Source: RUG14300 sp964391805 (GTDB lineage: Bacteria; Bacillota; Clostridia; Christensenellales; CAG-1252). From it: a stretch of 64,000 nt of DNA. Numbering within the stretch: position 1 is the first letter of the stretch; the number at the start of each line of letters is the position of its first letter. The position numbers and the translations under genes are program-made. Location of the stretch: the NCBI GenBank assembly GCA_964391805.1, contig CAYMNK010000003.1:1-64000 (forward strand), in the 5' to 3' direction. The notes beneath the pieces are model-generated. The model saw nothing but the letters and a program-made list of their open reading frames with translations, made no database searches and had not been told where the DNA came from. Positions 8,163 to 16,010 of this stretch are shown here, piece by piece.

Positions 8163-8876
8163 TTATGCGCTACGTACTATTTCTGCAATTATTACACTCA
8201 AATCGAGCTCTGCAAGACCTTTAGCGGGGTCAACAGTTGCACCGGTAACCCATTCCCAAGAAGTAACGTCGTCCCAGGTGTGTCCCGCTTTATCGCTACC
8301 TGTAGGAGCAAATATGATAAGTCTCTTGTTGGTAGGTGATAACTTGGTGATAGAAGATTGAGAATCTGCACTCCATATCTCGGTAAGTTCTTCGATATTG
8401 GAAGGATACTCATCTGCATGATAACCTACACAACCTGCACGCTCTTGTAAGTTTAGAGGAACGGCGTCGGTCATCAATACTATGATGTGACGGCCTTTTT
8501 CGCCAGCACCGATCTTAACCCAGTCGGAGTTAATAGCAGCATACAATGCTTCGAGTGCATTCTCGGGAATATCTCCGCCACGCATATCAATATCGATGTT
8601 GTTGATTCTTGCTTCGAACTCTGCCTTTTGCTCGGGCATAGTGTAGAAGTCGGATAAACGGATAGCATCTTCACCCTCGGATGCGAAGTCTGCAAAGTCG
8701 ATAACTCTCAAACGAAGTTCGTCAACATTTTTATTAGCAGCCTTAAGAGCCTCGGTGATTTTATCGCCTAAAGATAAAGCATTTGCCTTAACCTCGTTCA
8801 TGATAGGTGTCATACTTCCGGTAGCATCGATTACGAAAACGATGTCCATCTTATATCCTTTACCTTGTAAACCCAT
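8163..8876 (-). CDS. TerY-like VWA-domain protein
   Basis: A 237-residue single VWA domain. The metal-ion-dependent adhesion site starts with D17-A-T-G-S21, followed by the GGD segment near residue 95 and LMTD near residue 130. This matches TerY of tellurite/stress loci, a cytoplasmic metal-dependent scaffold, and there is no signal peptide. I chose the second ATG (8876) because GGAGGA lies 7 nt before it and itself overlaps the upstream ATG at 8891. It is the first gene of the operon that carries the phosphatase, kinase and TerY-C genes, forming the known TerY-phosphorylation triad, a set linked to stress response and phage defence. Confidence 0.85.
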   Translation of the reverse strand: MGLQGKGYKMDIVFVIDATGSMTPIMNEVKANALSLGDKITEALKAANKNVDELRLRVIDFADFASEGEDAIRLSDFYTMPEQKAEFEARINNIDIDMRGGDIPENALEALYAAINSDWVKIGAGEKGRHIIVLMTDAVPLNLQERAGCVGYHADEYPSNIEELTEIWSADSQSSITKLSPTNKRLIIFAPTGSDKAGHTWDDVTSWEWVTGATVDPAKGLAELDLSVIIAEIVRSA

Positions 8877-8916
8877 ATTATATTCCTCCATACAGAATTT
8901 TATTGATTAATGAATT

Positions 8917-8968
8917 ATCCGAATTATGCGGATATTAATAATATAACATGTTTTTTACCGAATTGCAA
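8917..8968 (-). promoter_or_regulatory. Promoter of the TerY-P operon with an inverted repeat at the start site
   Basis: TTGCAA (8968-8963) and TATATT (8945-8940) are 17 nt apart on the minus strand. An inverted repeat ATCCG/CGGAT (8917-8921 and 8929-8933) overlaps the predicted start near 8933 and could be an operator. Confidence 0.5.
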
Positions 8969-9055
8969 CATAAAATAAAAATTTCTTTATAGATTTCGCA
9001 ATACAGTGCTGATTTTTTGAGTGAAAAGGTAGAAGTAAAGATCATTCGCCTTGGC

Positions 9056-9270
9056 ATCCGTCCGCCGTCATACTGAGTAGAGCGTAAGCGGAATCAAAAT
9101 TCGAACGAAGTGAGAATCAAACGACGTAGGCGTTTGGTATCTTGCGGACGATAACGATGAGTTTGTCTTATTGTATCCGCTTCAATAACAAGGAATCAGA
9201 TTCCGATGCTATGCATCGCCCTGCCGGGTTCGACTTCGGTCTGTCGACCTTCGCTCAGAATGACATGATG
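9056..9270 (+). repeat. Dispersed structured repeat, copy A
   Basis: Block 1 (9056-9152) has ends ATCCGTCCGC and GCGGACGAT that pair, an ATTC/GAAT stem, and a hairpin CAAACGAC-GTA-GGCGTTTG (9118-9136). Block 2 (about 9200-9265) contains CGATGC/GCATCG. It lies between the convergent-free ends of the TerY-P promoter region and rtcB. The rest of 8970-9446 shows no gene. Confidence 0.75.
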
Positions 9271-9446
9271 GGCAAATATAGTAAGTGCAAAATAAAAAGC
9301 AAGTACGAGGACTTGCTTTTGGCGGGAGATTACTAATCCCCCCTACTTGTCTGTTATATATTGTTGTCTTTTTCGTTGAAAAAGTATGCATTGCACCTTA
9401 CTCTTTTATGCGGAGCATAATCATAATTCGCTTTAGCGTAGCGTTC

Positions 9447-10655
9447 CTACTCCGCTGCTTTGAAGTTATAAATCGGTTTGATTCTATAAACGATCTCCGC
9501 TGTAGGCTCGATATTCTCGACAATCTCGTCTAAACTCTTATAAGCCATAGGCGACTCGTCAATGGTATCGGGATTGATGCAAGTTGAGTATATTCCCGCC
9601 ATCTCCGCCTCGTACTCTGCCATTGTAAGACGCTCGAAAGCGGTAGAACGAGACATCAATCTTCCTGCTCCGTGAGGTGCGGAACAGTTCCAATCGTCAT
9701 TGCCCTTACCGATGCAAATGAGCGATCCGTCACGCATATTGATAGGAATGAGCAATTTCTCGCCCGCCTTCGCCGACACGGCACCCTTGCGGAGTATCAT
9801 CTCTTTCACGTCTATGTAGTTGTGAATGGTTTGGAATATCTCTACTGAAGTCCAGTTACAGCGTTGAAGAATAATCTCAGCCATTTTTGCACGATTTCTC
9901 TCCGCAAACTGCTGACATATATCTACATCGTGTATATAATCGTCCATAAAAGAACCGTAGAGGAAGCAAAGATCTCGAGGAAGCGTGGGCTCCTTGGCAT
10001 TAAACGCTCTCTCAAGTGCTTTAATAGTAGATTGAATCTCCTTTTTTCTTCCTTGCTCTTTGTATGTACGAATAATCTCGTCACGTTGTTTGAAATACTC
10101 CTCTTTACCTACATTGAGGTCAACAGCAATCTGTTGATAAAATTGCGCTACTTGAGTACCAAGATTACGGCTACCCGAGTGAATGACAAGATACTTGCCA
10201 CCATTCTCATCCACGTCTATCTCTATGAAGTGATTTCCGCCACCAAGTGTGCCGAGCGAACGCTCGAGTCTTTTGGTATCTTTGAGGTGTCTATAACAAC
10301 GAAGTTGTGTAAGATCGAAACGCTCGAGTCTACCCTCCCAAACATCTCTACCGCTGGGTATGTAATGTGTTACGGCATCTAACTTTTCAAAATCGATATC
10401 GATTTTGCCAAGGTAAACGGTATACATTCCGCAACCGATATCGACTCCGACCATCGAAGGAACAATCTTATCGGTTATAGTCATGGTTGTACCTATAGTA
10501 CATCCCTTCCCCGCATGAACGTCGGGCATTATTCTTATTTTCGAGGACGCAAACGCCTCTGTATCACACACAAGCTTGAGTTGCTCTTTTGCTAACTCGT
10601 CAACTGTGGTTGCAAAGCACTTAGCTGTGTTATAATTTCCTATTATCTCTATCAT
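9447..10655 (-). CDS. rtcB: RNA-splicing ligase RtcB
   Basis: A 402-residue GTP- and Mn-dependent RNA ligase that joins 2',3'-cyclic phosphate ends to 5'-OH ends, as left by ribotoxins and anticodon nucleases. Hallmarks are DIGCG (metal ligand Cys75), GGGNHFIE (His142), HSGSRN (His159), His278 in QTIHNY, and APHGAGR, where His328 is the expected guanylation site. Length is typical. AAGGAGTTTAAT precedes the ATG. No archease or RtcA gene is visible nearby. It follows the slipin gene in the same direction across a 74-nt gap with a hairpin, and shares its module with a tRNA-like RNA and WYL proteins, a setting used in RNA repair after damage. Confidence 0.94.
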   Translation of the reverse strand: MIEIIGNYNTAKCFATTVDELAKEQLKLVCDTEAFASSKIRIMPDVHAGKGCTIGTTMTITDKIVPSMVGVDIGCGMYTVYLGKIDIDFEKLDAVTHYIPSGRDVWEGRLERFDLTQLRCYRHLKDTKRLERSLGTLGGGNHFIEIDVDENGGKYLVIHSGSRNLGTQVAQFYQQIAVDLNVGKEEYFKQRDEIIRTYKEQGRKKEIQSTIKALERAFNAKEPTLPRDLCFLYGSFMDDYIHDVDICQQFAERNRAKMAEIILQRCNWTSVEIFQTIHNYIDVKEMILRKGAVSAKAGEKLLIPINMRDGSLICIGKGNDDWNCSAPHGAGRLMSRSTAFERLTMAEYEAEMAGIYSTCINPDTIDESPMAYKSLDEIVENIEPTAEIVYRIKPIYNFKAAE

Positions 10656-10677
10656 ATTAAACTCCTTTTTCTGTGTA

Positions 10678-10720
10678 CGGTCGGGCCAAATTTACCCAAA
10701 GATTACAACGCACCCGACCG
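10678..10720 (-). promoter_or_regulatory. Intercistronic hairpin between slipin and rtcB
   Basis: CGGTCGGG (10678-10685) pairs with CCCGACCG (10713-10720) around a 27-nt loop. No T run follows, so it is more likely an mRNA processing or stability element than a terminator. Confidence 0.4.
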
Positions 10721-10729
10721 CAGACGGCA

Positions 10730-11833
10730 TTAATCGTTGTTGCCGTTTAAAATTGCTGTAAGCTGATTAAGAATATTTCCGCTACCGTTTAGTGAGATGT
10801 TTCCTACATTCTCACAAATACGCTCAACGTACTCAAATTCCTTAAGCTTGTATAGGGTTTGATTTTCATCCATCAACTTCGCCGTATTCAGCAACGAACG
10901 AGTGGACGCAACCTCCTCACGACGTGTAATGACATTCGCTTGCGCACGCTTTTCGGCGACAAGTACGGTATTCATTATCTCGCGGATTTCACCGGGTAGA
11001 ATAATATCCTTAACTCCTGCATCCGTGATCTCGACAAACAAGTTCTTTTCTTTCGATTTTAACTTTTCAAAGACAAACTCGGACATTTGCTCTTTGTTTT
11101 CAAGGATTTCATCCAATTTGTATTTGCCTACATACTCACGCAAGGCAAGTTGTGCCGACACATGGATTTGCTCAGAGAAATCATCGACCTCGGTCAAACT
11201 TTTGATGTAATCGGTCACGCGATAATTACAAATAAAATTGATACGCAAAGAAACCTTATCCGCAGTGAGAATCTCTTGTCCTGTGATGTTCATTTGAGTC
11301 AACCGTGTATCCACAAAGTCAACTTCGACTTTGACGGGAGTCTTCCAAAAATAGTAGGTACCCGCATCCAAAATGCGTTCGAGTTTTTGATTAAAGAATA
11401 GCCTTGCCTTTTGATATTCGGCAACCTCAACCTTGGTAAAGTAGATTTGAGAAATCTTCGAAAAAATGTATTTCGGAATAGATTCATCGACTTCTGGTGT
11501 AGAAATATCCACGATTTTGAACTCATGTTTATCTACAACTGACCAAAATGCATGTTTGCCTATGCGAAGGACGGAAGAAAACTTACCGTTCACATAATGG
11601 AGTGCAAGCTCCTCATCCTTAACCTCTACCACAGCAACGCTGTCAGCAATATTTTCATCGGCAAGCAATGTGTCAAGAGGACACCTACTGCATACGATAG
11701 GTTGTTCTAAATCCGATATTACAACTTCGCTTTCTCCGAAAAGGTGATATTTGCCTGCGTTAAGCAATTTGATATACTTTCCGTTTTTGAAGAGAAAGCC
11801 TTTTTGGTTTTCGTTAATTATTATCTTTTTCAT
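10730..11833 (-). CDS. Slipin / SPFH-domain protein
   Basis: A 367-residue SPFH (band 7) protein of the slipin type that accompanies RtcB in many bacteria. Two or three N-terminal beta modules of the form GKYIKLLNAGKYHLF and LERILDAGTYYFWKTP precede the SPFH core (about 180-310), and a helical tail (EKRAQANVITRREEVAST) should oligomerise. There is no N-terminal membrane helix, so it is probably soluble or peripheral. I chose the ATG at 11833 because AAGGAGG lies 9 nt upstream. A longer in-frame start at 11881 overlaps the stop of a short open frame in ATGA fashion. Function in RNA repair is unproven; it may scaffold the ligase. Confidence 0.85.
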   Translation of the reverse strand: MKKIIINENQKGFLFKNGKYIKLLNAGKYHLFGESEVVISDLEQPIVCSRCPLDTLLADENIADSVAVVEVKDEELALHYVNGKFSSVLRIGKHAFWSVVDKHEFKIVDISTPEVDESIPKYIFSKISQIYFTKVEVAEYQKARLFFNQKLERILDAGTYYFWKTPVKVEVDFVDTRLTQMNITGQEILTADKVSLRINFICNYRVTDYIKSLTEVDDFSEQIHVSAQLALREYVGKYKLDEILENKEQMSEFVFEKLKSKEKNLFVEITDAGVKDIILPGEIREIMNTVLVAEKRAQANVITRREEVASTRSLLNTAKLMDENQTLYKLKEFEYVERICENVGNISLNGSGNILNQLTAILNGNND

Positions 11834-11877
11834 AATATGTAGTCCTCCTTGTAAATAATAGTGTTGTTGCCATTCTA

Positions 11878-12051
11878 TCATTCATGCAAAGGTAACGGCT
11901 GAAAACTTGAGCATTTCCTGCACAGAGCGGAAAGATATCTTTTGGCTCTATTTGGGATAATACGGTATCCGTTCTCAGACAAGGCTTCCTTTACATTGCT
12001 CGGCGAAACGTCCCGAAAGACTTCTCGCTTTGCCGAATGATAACGAATAGC
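11878..12051 (-). other. Unassigned 57-codon open frame before the slipin gene
   Basis: An open frame without ATG (possible ATT start at 12048) whose translation looks protein-like (KEALSENGYRIIPNRAKRYL) and ends in an ATGA overlap with the upstream slipin start. It may be a small protein with an unusual start, a decayed 3' gene end, or chance. No family recognised. Confidence 0.3.
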
Positions 12052-12060
12052 TTAACATGA

Positions 12061-12120
12061 ATGTTTCGTTGCACAGATTGTGCAACAACCTGTTTTGCGT
12101 CCATTAGGACAAAAACCAAA
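12061..12120 (-). ncRNA. Two hairpins in the RNA region upstream of slipin
   Basis: An 8-bp perfect stem with 3-nt loop (12068-12086, GTTGCACA/TGTGCAAC) and a second stem (12092-12116, GTCC/GGAC extended by A/T pairs). Both lie 3' of the tRNA-like RNA on the minus strand and may belong to the same transcript. No T run follows. Confidence 0.4.
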
Positions 12121-12144
12121 CCACTGGCGATATGCTAAATGAGA

Positions 12145-12239
12145 GTGCATACGGTGGGATTCGAACCCACGATAGTAGAGTCAAACCGACTCAAGGGCAA
12201 GCATTCTTCGGGCATACACTTTGGAACATCCTCGTGCAC
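12145..12239 (-). ncRNA. tRNA-like RNA of the rtcB locus (candidate Y-RNA-like tRNA mimic)
   Basis: A 95-nt minus-strand element with a perfect T arm (GTGGG-TTCGAAT-CCCAC, 12170-12154), closing pairs GTGCA/TGCAC at its ends (extendable by CG/CG with a 2-nt bulge), a perfect GAGTC/GACTC hairpin in the middle, and a wobble-rich AAGTGT/ATGCTT hairpin. It lacks a normal D arm, a proper anticodon loop with U33, and an encoded CCA, so it is not a standard tRNA. tRNA-mimicking Y RNAs and tRNA pieces are known beside rtcB operons, usually with Ro60, but no Ro60 gene is visible here. It may be the sensor RNA or ligase client of the module. Confidence 0.65.
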
Positions 12240-12289
12240 CGCTGTGAAAGATTGATTCAAACACGGGCTTGAAGTAACCTTGCAAGCAT

Positions 12290-12318
12290 ATTTTATCATT
12301 CAATTTACCCTTTTTCAC
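12290..12318 (-). promoter_or_regulatory. Possible promoter of the tRNA-like RNA
   Basis: GTGAAA (12318-12313) and TAAAAT (12295-12290) are 17 nt apart on the minus strand, with a start predicted near 12283, about 45 nt before the RNA. The -35 is only a partial match. No sigma-54 type -24/-12 site was seen. The rest of 12319-12493 is AT-rich with no gene. Confidence 0.35.
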
Positions 12319-12493
12319 GGAAAAAAAGCTGCGAAAATAAAAAAAAGCTTTTTAGACCTAACATTATGAGATAATAATAAGAATACAAATTCAAAATAAT
12401 AAGTAAAGGAAAAGCGGCACCTAAAAAAACGTCGATTTTATAAAATTAATAATTACACATAGATAAATTCATTGATAAAGCGAAGTGTTTTTG

Positions 12494-13405
12494 TTATTTT
12501 ATTCCGCAATTGAATTGCTTTTTTAGTTTTTCGATAACTAATTGTCTAAAGGATTCCGACTCTAAAACTTCAACCATCGGTCCAAAGGAAAGAATTCTAA
12601 TTACAAGTTCGGGCTCATCGTCGTGAGCATATTTTATTTTTACAATATAATGCTTTCTATCAATCTTTTCGGCTTGTTTTTCAAAATGGGCAAAGTGAAG
12701 CATGAACCGCTCCATTGCATTTCGCTCGTCACGTATTTTTACGGTAACTGTATCGTATTGCACCGTTCTTTCTCGCCCGCTCGATTTTCTCTCGCCCGTA
12801 TAGGGGACGCAACCTCTAATTTTGGAAAGATTAACGATTGAAACGGTACGCCAACCTGCTGTAATCAACCTAAACTTGTCATCCTTTTCGGAATATTCGA
12901 GTCTTACGGGGCGACATCTCACAAACATGAAATTGCCCTTACGATTGAGCATTTCAAACTTAATTTGAGAGCCGTTACGAATTGCATCTAAAATGACTCT
13001 AAATTGTCTTATGTATTCCTCGTCTTCTAAAGGATCTCCGTCACCGTATTTATCATATATGTGATAATCATCAGGGGTAAAAAGCGGTTCCACGTCATCG
13101 AGATTAGGAAACTCGACACCAAATAATTTCACACGAGGATCGAGAGAGATCGCTTTCAACCATTGCTTTTGAAGGGTCGTCAAGGGCATCGTCGGTTTAT
13201 GCTTAAGCGGAGTTGTCATATCGGGATGCACAAGTTGCCATTTTCCGTTTTTGAGAGCGGGTATGATCGTCAAAACGCTTTCACCGAACGCATGATCTAT
13301 GACAATCTTTTGCAATTCGCTTTCGGAATGCTCGCCATCGAGTATACTCGATATAATATTTGCAACGGTATTGTAATAAGCAGAGTAAAGTTCGCTAAAA
13401 ATCAT
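12494..13405 (-). CDS. WYL-domain protein (second of two)
   Basis: A 303-residue WYL protein. The WYL core runs from about residue 130 to 200 (IKFEMLNRKGNFMFVRCRPVRLEY followed by FRLITAG) and is followed by the usual C-terminal extension (WCX-like, ending in an effector segment). No clear N-terminal winged helix is visible, unlike classical WYL regulators. WYL domains bind ligands, often nucleic acid or nucleotides, and control defence and RNA-repair loci. The start codon overlaps the stop of the upstream WYL gene (ATGA), so the pair is translationally coupled and probably works as a heteromer. Likely regulator of the tRNA-like RNA, slipin and rtcB downstream. Confidence 0.75.
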   Translation of the reverse strand: MIFSELYSAYYNTVANIISSILDGEHSESELQKIVIDHAFGESVLTIIPALKNGKWQLVHPDMTTPLKHKPTMPLTTLQKQWLKAISLDPRVKLFGVEFPNLDDVEPLFTPDDYHIYDKYGDGDPLEDEEYIRQFRVILDAIRNGSQIKFEMLNRKGNFMFVRCRPVRLEYSEKDDKFRLITAGWRTVSIVNLSKIRGCVPYTGERKSSGRERTVQYDTVTVKIRDERNAMERFMLHFAHFEKQAEKIDRKHYIVKIKYAHDDEPELVIRILSFGPMVEVLESESFRQLVIEKLKKQFNCGIK

Positions 13406-14658
13406 TCTTCCACCTCCGCTTTTATACCATAGATTCGGTACATATCTTCTAAATCCTTTTTAAATTGGTTCTCAAAAGTACGATTGGAAAAGTTCATTTT
13501 TATTATGCGACAAATAAATGTTCTAATCCAAGGAATCATTTCACTTGAATCGTACACGTCTGCCGAAAAACGATAGGTGTATTCGTCGAGCTTAGTGATT
13601 GTACCGATACGCTTTTCGCGATACAGTCTCTTAACTATGTATTCTTCTCCGTTTTCCACCTTAACGGTAAATTCTACATGCTCGAGGCGATCTACTCCCC
13701 ATTTATTACGTCTAACACTTACTCCCCACATCTTATCTTGCATTCTGTCAAGTTCGGCACGAAGCTCGTCAAAGCGAGGTGTGGGATCTTCGAGTTTTAC
13801 ATTCGATAGGTAATCCACGCGGTAAGAAAAGAAAGTGTTATATTCGGGCAAATATGAGAACAAATGCTGTCTACCGTTTTGCACGCTGATGAACAAGCGA
13901 AGCGGAATGATGCGATTTCTTCTGGGCAAGTCTTTACGACGGCTCAAATTCGATACCGTTACCGCTCGTTTTTCCCTCATCGCCGTGAACAAAGTTGCAA
14001 GAATTCCGCTATCGATGGCACCGTTTATATAATGGTGTTTAAAGGTGAACGCATCGGTATCAGACTCCTCCTTATCGAGTATAAAAGAACCGATAACTCC
14101 GCAAGGAGCAACCTCCGAAAAATAATGTAAGACATCGTCAAGATCGTAAGTGTCGGTATTATTCGAACGACGATAATACATTTTTCGTCCTTCTTTTTCG
14201 GCAACAATGATACCGTTTTCCGCGTATTCTTTGAGTTTCTTACGAATAGTCGATTCGTCGAACATCATAGGAGTTTCGAACCCCGACAAATACTCATCTA
14301 TTTCAGAAAGTAACTCCGATATGGTACGCTTAACAGATGAATCGTAGAGTATATCAAAGATAATAAAATGCAATGTGATATCGCCATCGGTAAAGCTCTT
14401 TGCTTTCCACGCATTGTAAAGCGGATTATGACTGATCGTTCGACTGTCGATGGAGATAAAAACATTTTTGCCTTCGGGTGTGCGAACGAAATTCATATGG
14501 TCTCCAAGCCAACTTTCGATACGACGGCGTTCGTCATCATAAGAACGAGCACTTTTACCAAGATAATCGTTACGGCTCTTAAAACCATAAACGTAAAAAT
14601 CACGCATATATGCTCTGATCTTCTCAAAATTTTTGATAAGCTCGCTGTATGAAGACAT
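13402..14658 (-). CDS. WYL-domain protein with N-terminal HTH-like region (first of two)
   Basis: A 418-residue protein. The N-terminal half contains a helical segment around 25-60 and a winged-helix-like region around 130-180 (FDESTIRKKLKEYAENGIIVAEKEGRKMYYRR). The WYL core follows near 235-300 (AVTVSNL, NRIIPLRLFISVQNGRQHLFSYL), with a C-terminal extension after it. GGGAG precedes the ATG. It heads the RNA-repair module and overlaps the second WYL gene by 4 nt. Expected to sense an RNA or nucleotide signal and regulate rtcB and its partners. Family call good, ligand and DNA site unknown. Confidence 0.75.
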   Translation of the reverse strand: MSSYSELIKNFEKIRAYMRDFYVYGFKSRNDYLGKSARSYDDERRRIESWLGDHMNFVRTPEGKNVFISIDSRTISHNPLYNAWKAKSFTDGDITLHFIIFDILYDSSVKRTISELLSEIDEYLSGFETPMMFDESTIRKKLKEYAENGIIVAEKEGRKMYYRRSNNTDTYDLDDVLHYFSEVAPCGVIGSFILDKEESDTDAFTFKHHYINGAIDSGILATLFTAMREKRAVTVSNLSRRKDLPRRNRIIPLRLFISVQNGRQHLFSYLPEYNTFFSYRVDYLSNVKLEDPTPRFDELRAELDRMQDKMWGVSVRRNKWGVDRLEHVEFTVKVENGEEYIVKRLYREKRIGTITKLDEYTYRFSADVYDSSEMIPWIRTFICRIIKMNFSNRTFENQFKKDLEDMYRIYGIKAEVEE

Positions 14659-14744
14659 TGTTTACTCCCTTTTTGACGATATATGTTTAATGCGAATTAG
14701 ATTTTGAGTGTACTGTAGTTGCGATTAGTATCGTCCCATCAATT

Positions 14745-15060
14745 AAAAATCCATAACATTGCGAAGCAATGCATTATTTGCCATAGACAAGCATCATTCG
14801 CGTAGCATCGTCCGCAAGATACCAAATTGTTGCACAATTTGATTCTCACTACATTCGAATTTCGACTTCGCTTACGCTTCGCTCAGTATGACGGCGGACG
14901 AAATTCTATTAGTATGACATATATATGGTATAATATTTTTTTATCATGTCATTCTGAGCGATACGAAAGTATGGAGTCGAACCCGTTAGGGCAATGCATA
15001 GCATTGGAATCTTATTCCTTGTTAATATGGATTGATTTCATTTAGCTATCTTATTGACGA
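14745..15060 (-). repeat. Dispersed structured repeat, copy B
   Basis: Block 1 (14808-14901) has paired ends TCGTCCGC/GCGGACGA, in opposite orientation to copy A, with a hairpin CAAATTGT-TGC-ACAATTTG (14823-14841). Flanking parts repeat phrases seen at other copies (TCATTCTGAGCG, TTCCTTGTTAATATGG). No gene is seen in 14659-15068. Confidence 0.75.
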
Positions 15061-15068
15061 AAACTATT

Positions 15069-15605
15069 TTAATAATTCTCAGCGGAGATTTCGAAGTAAC
15101 TTTGCGGATGAGCACAAGCGGGGCAAACTTCGGGAGCCTCGGTTCCAACTACGATATGACCGCAGTTACGGCATTCCCAAACCTTGACTTCGCTACGGCT
15201 GAAAACTTCTGCCATTTCGATATTTTTAAGTAAAGCACGATAGCGTTCTTCGTGATGTCTTTCGATTTCGGCAACCAAACGGAATTTGAGTGCAAGTTCG
15301 GGGAACCCTTCCGCTTCGGCTGTTTCTGCGAACTCCTTGTACATATCGGTCCACTCGTAGTTTTCGCCTTCGGCTGCTGCTTGTAGATTTTCACGAGTAT
15401 CGCCTATTCCGTTCAACTCTTTGAACCAAAGTTTGGCGTGTTCCTTTTCATTCTCTGCTGTTTTAAGGAACAACGCCGCTATTTGTTCAAAACCTTCTTT
15501 TTTAGCTTTTGAAGCAAAGTACGTATACTTATTTCTTGCTTGTGATTCGCCGGCAAATGCTGTTTCGAGATTTTTCTCGGTTTGTGTACCATGATATTTA
15601 TTCAT
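15069..15605 (-). CDS. Rubrerythrin
   Basis: A 178-residue peroxide-reducing di-iron protein of anaerobes. The N-terminal ferritin-like domain carries the iron ligands in FAGESQARNKY, ENEKEHAK and EIERHHEERY. The C-terminal rubredoxin-like domain has Cys-x2-Cys pairs in WECRNCGHI and CPACAHP. Full length for the family. GGAG precedes the ATG and a good promoter lies 50-80 nt upstream, so it is a single-gene unit divergent from the thrS leader. Role: cytoplasmic defence against hydrogen peroxide, typical of strict anaerobes. Confidence 0.95.
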   Translation of the reverse strand: MNKYHGTQTEKNLETAFAGESQARNKYTYFASKAKKEGFEQIAALFLKTAENEKEHAKLWFKELNGIGDTRENLQAAAEGENYEWTDMYKEFAETAEAEGFPELALKFRLVAEIERHHEERYRALLKNIEMAEVFSRSEVKVWECRNCGHIVVGTEAPEVCPACAHPQSYFEISAENY

Positions 15606-15651
15606 AATAATACTCCATATTTTTTAAAATTTAGGATAAATCCTCATAATA

Positions 15652-15681
15652 ATGATAAAACTTATGCACTCGGTTTGTCAA
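15652..15681 (-). promoter_or_regulatory. Promoter of rubrerythrin
   Basis: TTGACA (15681-15676) and TATCAT (15657-15652) are 18 nt apart on the minus strand, about 45 nt before the start codon. No complete PerR box is seen. Confidence 0.65.
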
Positions 15682-15719
15682 TATTCAAAATATTTCTTTT
15701 GAATTTTTTCTAAAAAATG

Positions 15720-15749
15720 TTGACTTAGCCGTTAAAGGAAGTCTATAAT
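15720..15749 (+). promoter_or_regulatory. Promoter of the thrS T-box transcript
   Basis: TTGACT (15720-15725) and TATAAT (15744-15749) are 18 nt apart. The start is predicted near 15756, just ahead of the T-box stem I. Confidence 0.75.
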
Positions 15750-15755
15750 AAGTAA

Positions 15756-15992
15756 AAGCGTTGAAGGAGACGTTTATTCTTAGACGGTCTGAATCAGAGA
15801 TCCTTAGCCGTGGCTGTGAGCATAGGACAGATCAAGATTAAACCACCACTCCGGAGCCGTCCGCGAGCAACTAAGCGGTACCGTACCCTTGTCGTTAAAG
15901 GTCAATGAGCGAAATATTAAGGTGGAACCGTGTTTATCCAAGCACCCTTAAAGCAAATTTATTTTTGTTTTGGGTGCTTATTTTATTTTAAA
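15756..15992 (+). promoter_or_regulatory. T-box riboswitch with terminator, threonine-specific
   Basis: The T-box sequence AAGGTGGAACCG lies at 15919-15930, followed by a terminator (AAGCACCC 15940-15947 with GGGTGCTT 15972-15979, then a T-rich run). Upstream is a stem I region with two adjacent ACC triplets near 15842-15847, a threonine codon and the likely specifier. Uncharged threonyl-tRNA should stabilise the antiterminator and turn on thrS. Confidence 0.9.
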
Positions 15993-16010
15993 ACGAAAAA
16001 GGAGTTAATT

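Noticed and set aside
9142..9533. Open frames within copy A of the repeat and in front of rtcB
   Set aside because: They run through repeat sequence found at several other places and end in or opposite rtcB; no protein-like composition.
12145..12239. Normal tRNA gene
   Set aside because: T arm is perfect, but anticodon loop, D arm and 3' end do not fit any isotype.
11834..12500. Sigma-54 promoter as in enterobacterial rtcBA operons
   Set aside because: No TGGCAC-N5-TTGCA type site was seen on the minus strand.
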